From Hydractinia symbiolongicarpus (taxonomy: Eukaryota > Cnidaria > Hydrozoa > Anthoathecata > Hydractiniidae): a stretch of 64,000 nucleotides of DNA. Shown piece after piece: positions 1 to 8,185 of this stretch (position 1 is the stretch's first letter; every line of letters begins with the position of its first letter). Position numbers and translations under genes: made by a program. Location: the NCBI RefSeq assembly GCF_029227915.1, contig NC_079876.1, forward strand, positions 31,779,828 to 31,843,827, given 5' to 3'. The notes beneath the pieces are model-generated. The model saw only the letters and a list, made by a program, of their open reading frames with translations, made no database searches and was not told where the DNA came from.

Positions 1-45
1 CATTAGATTTCAAGTCTAACGCCTTAACCACTCGGCCATCGCAGC
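1..45 (-). tRNA. tRNA-Ser(TGA), cut by the window edge
   Basis: This is the 5' half of a Ser(TGA) gene, from base 1 (at 45) through the anticodon. The 3' half lies left of the window. It matches the complete copy at 1127-1208. Confidence 0.95.
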
Positions 46-104
46 AGAAATTGCTGGGTAACCAGAATAATTCACCAGCTCACCACTCAGGTGCCGAAGA
101 GGAC

Positions 105-109
105 AAAAA
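105..109 (-). terminator. Pol III terminator of Cys (T5)
   Basis: T5 on the coding strand, 10 nt after the Cys gene. It is T7 in units 11 and 13 (C to A at p104) and T6 in units 49 and 50. Confidence 0.85.
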
Positions 110-119
110 GCCAACTAGT

Positions 120-191
120 AGGGGACACCCGGGTTTGAACCAGGGACCTCTCGATCTGCAGTCGAATGCTCTACCACTGAGCTATATCCCC
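120..191 (-). tRNA. tRNA-Cys(GCA), reference copy
   Basis: This 72-nt gene decodes UGC/UGU. The acceptor stem GGGGATA (185-191) pairs with TGTCCCC (121-127, one G-T pair), and the discriminator is T73 (120), as expected for Cys. The anticodon loop is CTGCAGA, giving anticodon GCA. The D arm has the AGTGGT core with G18G19, the T loop is TTCAAAC, and no intron or encoded CCA is present. The internal A box (bases 8-19) and B box (52-62) are intact. A T5 terminator lies 10 nt downstream (105-109). Upstream there is a TATA-like element at 229-234. Across the array there are 55 copies; two (units 22 and 49) have a one-base deletion. Confidence 0.98.
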
Positions 192-228
192 AGCCAAGGA
201 CGGAATCCACGCACAGGGTATATAACAT

Positions 229-234
229 CAACGC
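229..234 (-). promoter_or_regulatory. TATA-like element upstream of Cys
   Basis: TATATA lies 38-43 nt upstream of the mature 5' end of Cys. If transcription starts a few bases before the gene, this is near the -30 position used by upstream TATA elements of some Pol III genes. No other gene of the unit has so clear a TATA in its 5' flank. It is kept in every copy I checked; unit 48 has two changes just beside it (about 56515). The function is inferred. Confidence 0.4.
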
Positions 235-254
235 GTGAGAGAGCAACTTAACTT

Positions 255-260
255 AAAAAA
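255..260 (-). terminator. Pol III terminator of Glu (T6)
   Basis: T6 on the coding strand, 7 nt after the Glu gene. It is interrupted in unit 43 (base 50741). Confidence 0.87.
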
Positions 261-267
261 TGTACAC

Positions 268-339
268 TTCCCGCACCGGGAATCGAACCCGGGCCGCCTG
301 GGTGAAAACCAGAAATCCTAACCACTAGACCATGCGGGA
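268..339 (-). tRNA. tRNA-Glu(TTC), reference copy
   Basis: This 72-nt gene decodes GAA/GAG. The acceptor stem TCCCGCA (333-339) is fully paired with TGCGGGA (269-275), and the discriminator is A73. The anticodon loop TTTTCAC gives TTC. The anticodon stem is TCTGG/CCAGG with one T27-G43 wobble. The T arm is CCGGG-TTCGATT-CCCGG, a perfect B box. A T6 terminator (255-260) begins 7 nt after the gene. There are 55 full copies plus one 31-nt fragment in unit 41. Confidence 0.98.
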
Positions 340-417
340 CACGTTCGCACCACTAAGTAATTTAGATGTCATGCTTTTTCTGACAATTTGAACTAGCTCT
401 GTCTTTCTGTTCGTGTC

Positions 418-422
418 AAAAA
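418..422 (-). terminator. Pol III terminator of Ser(AGA) (T5)
   Basis: T5 on the coding strand, 14 nt after Ser(AGA). It would also end any Thr-Ser(AGA) read-through transcript. Confidence 0.85.
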
Positions 423-436
423 CACCATTTTGCGTC

Positions 437-518
437 CGCTGCGAGTAGGATTCGAACCTACGCGGGAAGATCCCATTTGATTTCTAGTCAAACGCCTTAA
501 CCACTCGGCCATCGCAGC
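437..518 (-). tRNA. tRNA-Ser(AGA), reference copy
   Basis: This 82-nt type II tRNA has the long variable arm of serine tRNAs (GGGA/TCCC stem). The anticodon loop CTAGAAA gives AGA, read as IGA after deamination, for UCU/UCC/UCA. The acceptor stem GCTGCGA/TCGCAGC is perfect and the discriminator is G73 (437), a seryl-tRNA synthetase identity base. It differs from the Ser(TGA) gene of the same unit at only four positions. A T5 terminator lies at 418-422. It sits 58 bp downstream of Thr(AGT) on the same strand with no T4 run between them, so it may also be the second cistron of a Thr-Ser transcript. There are 56 copies because unit 41 has two. Confidence 0.98.
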
Positions 519-531
519 CTGACAAACCGCT

Positions 532-549
532 GGCCATTGCCACAAGGCC
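532..549 (-). other. Small hairpin in the Thr-Ser(AGA) spacer
   Basis: In transcript sense the spacer can fold as GGCC-TTG, loop TGG, CAA, bulged T, GGCC. It lies between Thr(AGT) and Ser(AGA), where no T4 terminator exists, and is followed by only a T3 run. It could be a processing or termination aid, or chance; the function is unproven. Confidence 0.35.
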
Positions 550-576
550 GACCAGAAAGCACAACATTACTGCTAA

Positions 577-649
577 AGGCACTGCCCGGATTTGAACCGG
601 GGATCTCCTGTTTACTAGACAGGCGCTTTAACCGCTAAGCCACAGCGCC
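577..649 (-). tRNA. tRNA-Thr(AGT), reference copy
   Basis: This 73-nt gene decodes threonine ACN codons through inosine at 34. The acceptor stem is GGCGCTG (643-649) with CAGTGCC (578-584); one pair is G-T. The discriminator is T73. The anticodon arm CCTGT-CTAGTAA-ACAGG gives AGT and matches the animal Thr(AGT) consensus. The T arm is CCCGG-TTCAAAT-CCGGG. It is the only gene of the unit without a run of four or more T on its coding strand before the next gene; the longest run in 519-576 is T3. It is divergent from Gly(GCC), sharing a 116-bp 5' flank. There are 56 copies. Confidence 0.98.
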
Positions 650-659
650 TGCCTGTTGG

Positions 660-676
660 GAGATTTTGAAAATCTC
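660..676. repeat. 17-bp perfect inverted repeat in the Thr/Gly divergent spacer
   Basis: GAGATTTT and AAAATCTC flank a single central G, 11 bp from the 5' end of Thr(AGT). It is the only long perfect palindrome I see in the spacers. Units 22, 37, 42 and 44 each have a different substitution inside it. Confidence 0.6.
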
Positions 677-765
677 AATATCACACGTCTGAAATGCCGT
701 TAAGGCTACTAACACACCGGGACGTGATACACTGTCACTCGGAAATTTTGGAAATGAGTAGTAAC

Positions 766-836
766 GCATTGGTGGTTCAGTGGTAGAATTCTCGCCTGCC
801 ACGCGGGAGACCGGGGTTCGATTCCCCGCCAATGCA
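766..836 (+). tRNA. tRNA-Gly(GCC), reference copy
   Basis: This 71-nt gene decodes GGC/GGU and is the only gene of the unit on the + strand. The acceptor stem GCATTGG pairs with CCAATGC and the discriminator is A73. The anticodon loop CTGCCAC gives GCC. Bases 1 to about 43 match the animal Gly(GCC) consensus as I know it; the T stem differs (CGGGG/CCCCG). The terminator is a minimal T4 at 842-845, 5 nt after the gene. It is divergent from Thr(AGT) and convergent with Phe(GAA). There are 54 full copies in the window plus one 20-nt fragment in unit 41. Confidence 0.98.
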
Positions 837-841
837 TCGTG

Positions 842-845
842 TTTT
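842..845 (+). terminator. Pol III terminator of Gly (T4)
   Basis: A minimal T4 followed by A, 5 nt after the Gly gene. T4 is the shortest efficient class in vertebrates, so read-through toward the convergent Phe gene is possible. Confidence 0.75.
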
Positions 846-895
846 ACCTACACCAGAAAATACCCTCCGTAAAAAAGAAAGGAAGGAAAATAAAT

Positions 896-902
896 AAAAA
901 AA
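896..902 (-). terminator. T7 run downstream of Phe, possible back-up terminator
   Basis: A T7 run on the Phe coding strand, 71 nt beyond the proximal T4, inside an A/G-rich + strand stretch (871-902). In units 2 and 3 a T-to-A change on the + strand at p895 lengthens it. Confidence 0.45.
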
Positions 903-969
903 CATAGCTGAGGAAAAGTGCTACGGCTGCTTGCATTCACCACCTCAAACCGCCCTGCTGGGCAGTGAT

Positions 970-973
970 AAAA
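970..973 (-). terminator. Pol III terminator of Phe (T4)
   Basis: T4 immediately after discriminator A73. The nascent 3' trailer would consist only of U residues. Confidence 0.75.
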
Positions 974-990
974 TGCCGAGACCCGGGATT

Positions 991-1041
<51 letters not shown>

Positions 1042-1046
1042 TCGGC
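974..1046 (-). tRNA. tRNA-Phe(GAA), reference copy
   Basis: This 73-nt gene decodes UUC/UUU. The acceptor stem GCCGAGA/TCTCGGC is perfect and the discriminator is A73. The anticodon arm TCAGA-CTGAAGA-TCTGA gives GAA. The D arm carries the AGTTGGGA loop typical of animal tRNA-Phe, and the T arm is CCTGG-TTCAATC-CCGGG. A T4 run (970-973) directly abuts the discriminator base, leaving essentially no 3' trailer. A T7 run at 896-902 could act as a back-up terminator. There are 54 copies. This gene shows many private variants in block B. Confidence 0.98.
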
Positions 1047-1106
1047 CATGATCAATTCTATCACATGGCAAAGGTCTGTACGTTGTGATAGACACTTGAC
1101 CAGATC

Positions 1107-1111
1107 AAAAA
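1107..1111 (-). terminator. Pol III terminator of Ser(TGA) (T5)
   Basis: T5 on the coding strand, 15 nt after the gene. It is retained in unit 30 despite two changes beside it. Confidence 0.85.
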
Positions 1112-1126
1112 GAATGTTTGAAGATT

Positions 1127-1208
1127 CGCTGCGAGTAGGGTTCGAACCTACGCGGGAAGATCCCATTAGATTTCAAGTCTAACGCCTTAACCACTCGGCC
1201 ATCGCAGC
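1127..1208 (-). tRNA. tRNA-Ser(TGA), reference copy
   Basis: This 82-nt type II serine tRNA has anticodon loop CTTGAAA, giving TGA (reads UCA/UCG). Acceptor stem, D arm, variable arm and T stem are identical to Ser(AGA) at 437-518. The differences are base 34 (T instead of A), the 29-41 pair (A-T instead of T-A) and T-loop base 60 (C instead of T). The flanks of the two Ser genes share no obvious similarity. The terminator is T5 at 1107-1111, 15 nt downstream. There are 54 full copies plus the partial one at the left edge. Confidence 0.98.
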
Positions 1209-2153
1209 AGAAATTGCTGGGTAACCAGAATAATTCACCAGCTCACCACTCAGGTGCCGAAGAGGACAAAAAGCCAACTAGTAGGGGACACCCGGGTTTG
1301 AACCAGGGACCTCTCGATCTGCAGTCGAATGCTCTACCACTGAGCTATATCCCCAGCCAAGGACGGAATCCACGCACAGGGTATATAACATCAACGCGTG
1401 AGAGAGCAACTTAACTTAAAAAATGTACACTTCCCGCACCGGGAATCGAACCCGGGCCGCCTGGGTGAAAACCAGAAATCCTAACCACTAGACCATGCGG
1501 GACACGTTCGCACCACTAAGTAATTTAGATGTCATGCTTTTTCTGACAATTTGAACTAGCTCTGTCTTTCTGTTCGTGTCAAAAACACCATTTTGCGTCC
1601 GCTGCGAGTAGGATTCGAACCTACGCGGGAAGATCCCATTTGATTTCTAGTCAAACGCCTTAACCACTCGGCCATCGCAGCCTGACAAACCGCTGGCCAT
1701 TGCCACAAGGCCGATCAGAAAGCACAACATTACTGCTAAAGGCACTGCCTGGATTTGAACCGGGGATCTCCTGTTTACTAGACAGGCGCTTTAACCGCTA
1801 AGCCACAGCGCCTGCCTGTTGGGAGATTTTGAAAATCTCAATATCACACGTCTGAAATGCCGTTAAGGCTACTAACACACCGGGACGTGATACACTGTCA
1901 CTCGGAAATTTTGGAAACGAGTAGTAACGCATTGGTGGTTCAGTGGTAGAATTCTCGCCTGCCACGCGGGAGACCGGGGTTCGATTCCCCGCCAATGCAT
2001 CGTGTTTTACCTACACCAGAAAATACCCTCCGTAAAAAAGAAAGGAAGGAAAATAAATAAAAAAACATAGCTGAGGAAAAGTGCTACGGCTGCTTGCATT
2101 CACCACCTCAAACCGCCCTGCTGGGCAGTGATAAAATGCCGAGACCCGGGATT

Positions 2154-2204
<51 letters not shown>

Positions 2205-2371
2205 TCGGCCATGATCAATTCTATCACATGGCAAAGGTCTGTACGTTGTGATAGACACTTGACCAGATCAAAAAGAATGTTTGAAGATTCGCTGCGAGTA
2301 GGGTTCGAACCTACGCGGGAAGATCCCATTAGATTTCAAGTCTAACGCCTTAACCACTCGGCCATCGCAGC
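1209..2371 (-). tRNA. Repeat unit 1: seven tRNA genes
   Basis: Genes: Cys 1283-1354, Glu 1431-1502, Ser(AGA) 1600-1681, Thr 1740-1812, Gly(+) 1929-1999, Phe 2137-2209, Ser(TGA) 2290-2371. Block A. Thr has G63 to A (1750), a C51-A63 mismatch in the T stem. Spacer changes at 1715 and 1918. Confidence 0.97.
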
Positions 2372-3316
2372 AGAAATTGCTGGGTAACCAGAATAATTCA
2401 CCAGCTCACCACTCAGGTGCCGAAGAGGACAAAAAGCCAACTAGTACGGGACACCCGGGTTTGAACCAGGGACCTCTCGATCTGCAGTCGAATGCTCTAC
2501 CACTGAGCTATATCCCCAGCCAAGGACGGAATCCACGCACAGGGTATATAACATCAACGCGTGAGAGAGCAACTTAACTTAAAAAATGTACACTTCCCGC
2601 ACCGGGAATCGAACCCGGGCCGCCTGGGTGAAAACCAGAAATCCTAACCACTAGACCATGCGGGACACGTTCGCACCACTAAGTAATTTAGATGTCATGC
2701 TTTTTCTGACAATTTGAACTAGCTCTGTCCTTCTGTTCGTGTCAAAAACACCATTTTGCGTCCGCTGCGAGTAGGATTCGAACCTACGCGGGAAGATCCC
2801 ATTTGATTTCTAGTCAAACGCCTTAACCACTCGGCCATCGCAGCCTGACAAACCGCTGGCCATTGCCACAAGGCCGACCAGAAAGCACAACATTACTGCT
2901 AAAGGCACTGCCCGGATTTGAACTGGGGATCTCCTGTTTACTAGACAGGCGCTTTAACCGCTAAGCCACAGCGCCTGCCTGTTGGGAGATTTTGAAAATC
3001 TCAATATCACACGTCTGAAATGCCGTTAAGGCTACTAACACACCGGGACGTGATACACTGTCACTCGGAAATTTTGGAAATGAGTAGTAACGCATTGGTG
3101 GTTCAGTGGTAGAATTCTCGCCTGCCACGCGGGAGACCGGGGTTCGATTCCCCGCCAATGCATCGTGTTTTACCTACACCAGAAAATACCCTCCGTAAAA
3201 AAGAAAGGAAGGAAAATAAAAAAAAAAACATAGCTGAGGAAAAGTGCTACGGCTGCTTGCATTCACCACCTCAAACCGCCCTGCTGGGCAGTGATAAAAT
3301 GCCGAGACCCGGGATT

Positions 3317-3367
<51 letters not shown>

Positions 3368-3534
3368 TCGGCCATGATCAATTCTATCACATGGCAAAGG
3401 TCTGTACGTTGTGATAGACACTTGACCAGATCAAAAAGAATGTTTGAAGATTCGCTGCGAGTAGGGTTCGAACCTACGCGGGAAGATCCCATTAGATTTC
3501 AAGTCTAACGCCTTAACCACTCGGCCATCGCAGC
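2372..3534 (-). tRNA. Repeat unit 2: seven tRNA genes
   Basis: Genes: Cys 2446-2517, Glu 2594-2665, Ser(AGA) 2763-2844, Thr 2903-2975, Gly(+) 3092-3162, Phe 3300-3372, Ser(TGA) 3453-3534. Block A. Cys has a G1-G72 mismatch (2447); Thr has G52 to A (2924), weakening the T stem and B box. Spacer changes at 2730 and 3221. Confidence 0.96.
2446..2517 (-). tRNA. tRNA-Cys variant, unit 2: G1-G72 mismatch
   Basis: Base 72 is G instead of C (2447). The terminal acceptor pair is lost, which may affect 3' processing and aminoacylation. The promoter boxes are intact. Confidence 0.9.
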
Positions 3535-4479
3535 AGAAATTGCTGGGTAACCAGAATAATTCACCAGCTCACCACTCAGGTGCCGAAGAGGACAAAAAGC
3601 CAACTAGTAGGGGACACCCGGGTTTGAACCAGGGACCTCTCGATCTGCAGTCGAATGCTCTACCACTGAGCTATATCCCCAGCCAAGGACGGAATCCACG
3701 CACAGGGTATATAACATCAACGCGTGAGAGAGCAACTTAACTTAAAAAATGTACACTTCCCGCACCGGGAATCGAACCCGGGCCGCCTGGGTGAAAACCA
3801 GAAATCCTAACCACTAGACCATGCGGGACACGTTCGCACCACTAAGTAATTTAGATGTCATGCTTTTTCTGACAATTTGAACTAGCTCTGTCTTTCTGTT
3901 CGTGTCAAAAACACCATTTTGCGTCCGCTGCGAGTAGGATTCGAACCTACGCGGGAAGATCCCATTTGATTTCTAGTCAAACGCCTTAACCACTCGGCCA
4001 TCGCAGCCTGACAAACCGCTGGCCATTGCCACAAGGCCGACCAGAAAGCACAACATTACTGCTGAAGGCACTGCCCGGATTTGAACCGGGGATCTCCTGT
4101 TTACTAGACAGGCGCTTTAACCGCTAAGCCACAGCGCCTGCCTGTTGGGAGATTTTGAAAATCTCAATATCACACGTCTGAAATGCCGTTAAGGCTACTA
4201 ACACACCGGGACGTGATACACTGTCACTCGGAAATTTTGGAAATGAGTAGTAACGCATTGGTGGTTCAGTGGTAGAATTCTCGCCTGCCACGCGGGAGAC
4301 CGGGGTTCGATTCCCCGCCAATGCATCGTGTTTTACCTACACCAGAAAATACCCTCCGTAAAAAAGAAAGGAAGGAAAATAAAAAAAAAAACATAGCTGA
4401 GGAAAAGTGCTACGGCTGCTTGCATTCACCACCTCAAACCGCCCTGCTGGGCAGTGATAAAATGCCGAGACCCGGGATT

Positions 4480-4530
<51 letters not shown>

Positions 4531-4697
4531 TCGGCCATGATCAATTCTATCACATGGCAAAGGTCTGTACGTTGTGATAGACACTTGACCAGATCAAAAA
4601 GAATGTTTGAAGATTCGCTGCGAGTAGGGTTCGAACCTACGCGGGAAGATCCCATTAGATTTCAAGTCTAACGCCTTAACCACTCGGCCATCGCAGC
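3535..4697 (-). tRNA. Repeat unit 3: seven tRNA genes
   Basis: Genes: Cys 3609-3680, Glu 3757-3828, Ser(AGA) 3926-4007, Thr 4066-4138, Gly(+) 4255-4325, Phe 4463-4535, Ser(TGA) 4616-4697. Block A. Spacer changes at 4064 and 4384 (the latter shared with unit 2). Confidence 0.97.
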
Positions 4698-5641
4698 AGA
4701 AATTGCTGGGTAACCAGAATAATTCACCAGCTCACCACTCAGGTGCCGAAGAGGACAAAAAGCCAACTAGTAGGGGACACCCGGGTTTGAACCAGGGACC
4801 TCTCGATCTGCAGTCGAATGCTCTACCACTGAGCTATATCCCCAGCCAAGGACGGAATCCACGCACAGGGTATATAACATCAACGCGTGAGAGAGCAACT
4901 TAACTTAAAAAATGTACACTTCCCGCACCGGGAATCGAACCCGGGCCGCCTGGGTGAAAACCAGAAATCCTAACCACTAGACCATGCGGGACACGTTCGC
5001 ACCACTAAGTAATTTAGATGTCATGCTTTTTCTGACAATTTGAACTAGCTCTGTCTTTCTGTTCGTGTCAAAAACACCATTTTGCGTCCGCTGCGAGTAG
5101 GATTCGAACCTACGCGGGAAGATCCCATTTGATTTCTAGTCAAACGCCTTAACCACTCGGCCATCGCAGCCTGCAAACCGCTGGCCATTGCCACAAGGCC
5201 GACCAGAAAGCACAACATTACTGCTAAAGGCACTGCCCGGATTTGAACCGGGGATCTCCTGTTTACTAGACAGGCGCTTTAACCGCTAAGCCACAGCGCC
5301 TGCCTGTTGGGAGATTTTGAAAATCTCAATATCACACGTCTGAAATGCCGTTAAGGCTACTAACACACCGGGACGTGATACACTGTCACTCGGAAATTTT
5401 GGAAATGAGTAGTAACGCATTGGTGGTTCAGTGGTAGAATTCTCGCCTGCCACGCGGGAGACCGGGGTTCGATTCCCCGCCAATGCATCGTGTTTTACCT
5501 ACACCAGAAAATACCCTCCGTAAAAAAGAAAGGAAGGAAAATAAATAAAAAAACATAGCTGAGGAAAAGTGCTACGGCTGCTTGCATTCACCACCTCAAA
5601 CCGCCCTGCTGGGCAGTGATAAAATGCCGAGACCCGGGATT

Positions 5642-5692
<51 letters not shown>

Positions 5693-5859
5693 TCGGCCAT
5701 GATCAATTCTATCACATGGCAAAGGTCTGTACGTTGTGATAGACACTTGACCAGATCAAAAAGAATGTTTGAAGATTCGCTGCGAGTAGGGTTCGAACCT
5801 ACGCGGGAAGATCCCATTAGATTTCAAGTCTAACGCCTTAACCACTCGGCCATCGCAGC
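4698..5859 (-). tRNA. Repeat unit 4: seven tRNA genes, 1,162 bp
   Basis: Genes: Cys 4772-4843, Glu 4920-4991, Ser(AGA) 5089-5170, Thr 5228-5300, Gly(+) 5417-5487, Phe 5625-5697, Ser(TGA) 5778-5859. Block A. One A is missing just after 5173 in the Thr-Ser(AGA) spacer; all genes are intact. Confidence 0.97.
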
Positions 5860-6804
5860 AGAAATTGCTGGGTAACCAGAATAATTCACCAGCTCACCAC
5901 TCAGGTGCCGAAGAGGACAAAAAGCCAACTAGTAGGGGACACCCGGGTTTGAACCAGGGACCTCTCGATCTGCAGTCGAATGCTCTACCACTGAGCTATA
6001 TCCCCAGCCAAGGACGGAATCCACGCACAGGGTATATAACATCAACGCGTGAGAGAGCAACTTAACTTAAAAAATGTACACTTCCCGCACCGGGAATCGA
6101 ACCCGGGCCGCCTGGGTGAAAACCAGAAATCCTAACCACTAGACCATGCGGGACACGTTCGCACCACTAAGTAATTTAGATGTCATGCTTTTTCTGACAA
6201 TTTGAACTAGCTCTGTCTTTCTGTTCGTGTCAAAAACACCATTTTGCGTCCGCTGCGAGTAGGATTCGAACCTACGCGGGAAGATCCCATTTGATTTCTA
6301 GTCAAACGCCTTAACCACTCGGCCATCGCAGCCTGACAAACCGCTGGCCATTGCCACAAGGCCGACCAGAAAGCACAACATTACTGCTAAAGGCACTGCC
6401 CGGATTTGAACCGGGGATCTCCTGTTTACTAGACAGGCGCTTTAACCGCTAAGCCACAGCGCCTGCCTGTTGGGAGATTTTGAAAATCTCAATATCACAC
6501 GTCTGAAATGCCGTTAAGGCTACTAACACACCGGGACGTGATACACTGTCACTCGGAAATTTTGGAAATGAGTAGTAACGCATTGGTGGTTCAGTGGTAG
6601 AATTCTCGCCTGCCACGCGGGAGACCGGGGTTCGATTCCCCGCCAATGCATCGTGTTTTACCTACACCAGAAAATACCCTCCGTAAAAAAGAAAGGAAGG
6701 AAAATAAATAAAAAAACATAGCTGAGGAAAAGTGCTACGGCTGCTTGCATTCACCACCTCAAACCGCCCTGCTGGGCAGTGATAAAATGCCGAGACCCGG
6801 GATT

Positions 6805-6855
<51 letters not shown>

Positions 6856-7022
6856 TCGGCCATGATCAATTCTATCACATGGCAAAGGTCTGTACGTTGT
6901 GATAGACACTTGACCAGATCAAAAAGAATGTTTGAAGATTCGCTGCGAGTAGGGTTCGAACCTACGCGGGAAGATCCCATTAGATTTCAAGTCTAACGCC
7001 TTAACCACTCGGCCATCGCAGC
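5860..7022 (-). tRNA. Repeat unit 5: seven tRNA genes
   Basis: Genes: Cys 5934-6005, Glu 6082-6153, Ser(AGA) 6251-6332, Thr 6391-6463, Gly(+) 6580-6650, Phe 6788-6860, Ser(TGA) 6941-7022. Block A; no difference from the reference seen. Confidence 0.97.
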
Positions 7023-7967
7023 AGAAATTGCTGGGTAACCAGAATAATTCACCAGCTCACCACTCAGGTGCCGAAGAGGACAAAAAGCCAACTAGTAGGG
7101 GACACCCGGGTTTGAACCAGGGACCTCTCGATCTGCAGTCGAATGCTCTACCACTGAGCTATATCCCCAGCCAAGGACGGAATCCACGCACAGGGTATAT
7201 AACATCAACGCGTGAGAGAGCAACTTAACTTAAAAAATGTACACTTCCCGCACCGGGAATCGAACCCGGGCCGCCTGGGTGAAAACCAGAAATCCTAACC
7301 ACTAGACCATGCGGGACACGTTCGCACCACTAAGTAATTTAGATGTCATGCTTTTTCTGACAATTTGAACTAGCTCTGTCTTTCTGTTCGTGTCAAAAAC
7401 ACCATTTTGCGTCCGCTGCGAGTAGGATTCGAACCTACGCGGGAAGATCCCATTTGATTTCTAGTCAAACGCCTTAACCACTCGGCCATCGCAGCCTGAC
7501 AAACCGCTGGCCATTGCCACAAGGCCGACCAGAAAGCACAACATTACTGCTAAAGGCACTGCCCGGATTTGAACCGGGGATCTCCTGTTTACTAGACAGG
7601 CGCTTTAACCGCTAAGCCACAGCGCCTGCCTGTTGGGAGATTTTGAAAATCTCAATATCACACGTCTGAAATGCCGTTAAGGCTACTAACACACCGGGAC
7701 GTGATACACTGTCAATCGGAAATTTTGGAAATGAGTAGTAACGCATTGGTGGTTCAGTGGTAGAATTCTCGCCTGCCACGCGGGAGACCGGGGTTCGATT
7801 CCCCGCCAATGCATCGTGTTTTACCTACACCAGAAAATACCCTCCGTAAAAAAGAAAGGAAGGAAAATAAATAAAAAAACATAGCTGAGGAAAAGTGCTA
7901 CGGCTGCTTGCATTCACCACCTCAAACCGCCCTGCTGGGCAGTGATAAAATGCCGAGACCCGGGATT

Positions 7968-8018
<51 letters not shown>

Positions 8019-8185
8019 TCGGCCATGATCAATTCTATCACATGGCAAAGGTCTGTACGTTGTGATAGACACTTGACCAGATCAAAAAGAATGTTTGAAG
8101 ATTCGCTGCGAGTAGGGTTCGAACCTACGCGGGAAGATCCCATTAGATTTCAAGTCTAACGCCTTAACCACTCGGCCATCGCAGC
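7023..8185 (-). tRNA. Repeat unit 6: seven tRNA genes
   Basis: Genes: Cys 7097-7168, Glu 7245-7316, Ser(AGA) 7414-7495, Thr 7554-7626, Gly(+) 7743-7813, Phe 7951-8023, Ser(TGA) 8104-8185. Block A. C to A at 7715 (p738), shared with units 12, 14 and 15. Confidence 0.97.

Noticed and set aside
51-251. 66-codon open frame on the + strand, repeated in most units
   Set aside because: It crosses the antisense of tRNA-Cys. Indels in units 22 and 49 destroy it without other consequence.
635-832. 65-codon open frame on the - strand, repeated in nearly every unit
   Set aside because: Its N-terminal part is the antisense of tRNA-Gly. This translated motif is a familiar false protein from eukaryotic gene prediction. 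No codon structure or independent conservation is seen.
871-902. A/G-rich stretch as a functional purine tract or origin element
   Set aside because: Low-complexity spacer with variable A-run length. The T7 on the opposite strand is more simply a back-up terminator.
945-1166. 73-codon open frame on the - strand, repeated in every unit
   Set aside because: It is the translation of the Ser(TGA) 3' part, spacer and the Phe gene. The frame is preserved only because the DNA repeats.
3158-3346. 62-codon open frames in units 2 and 3 only
   Set aside because: They arise because a T to A change in the A-rich spacer removes a stop codon; they then run into the antisense of tRNA-Phe.
5045-5233. 62-codon open frame with a hydrophobic start in unit 4
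   Set aside because: Created by the one-base deletion after 5173. It is the Thr-Ser spacer plus the Ser(AGA) gene read as protein.
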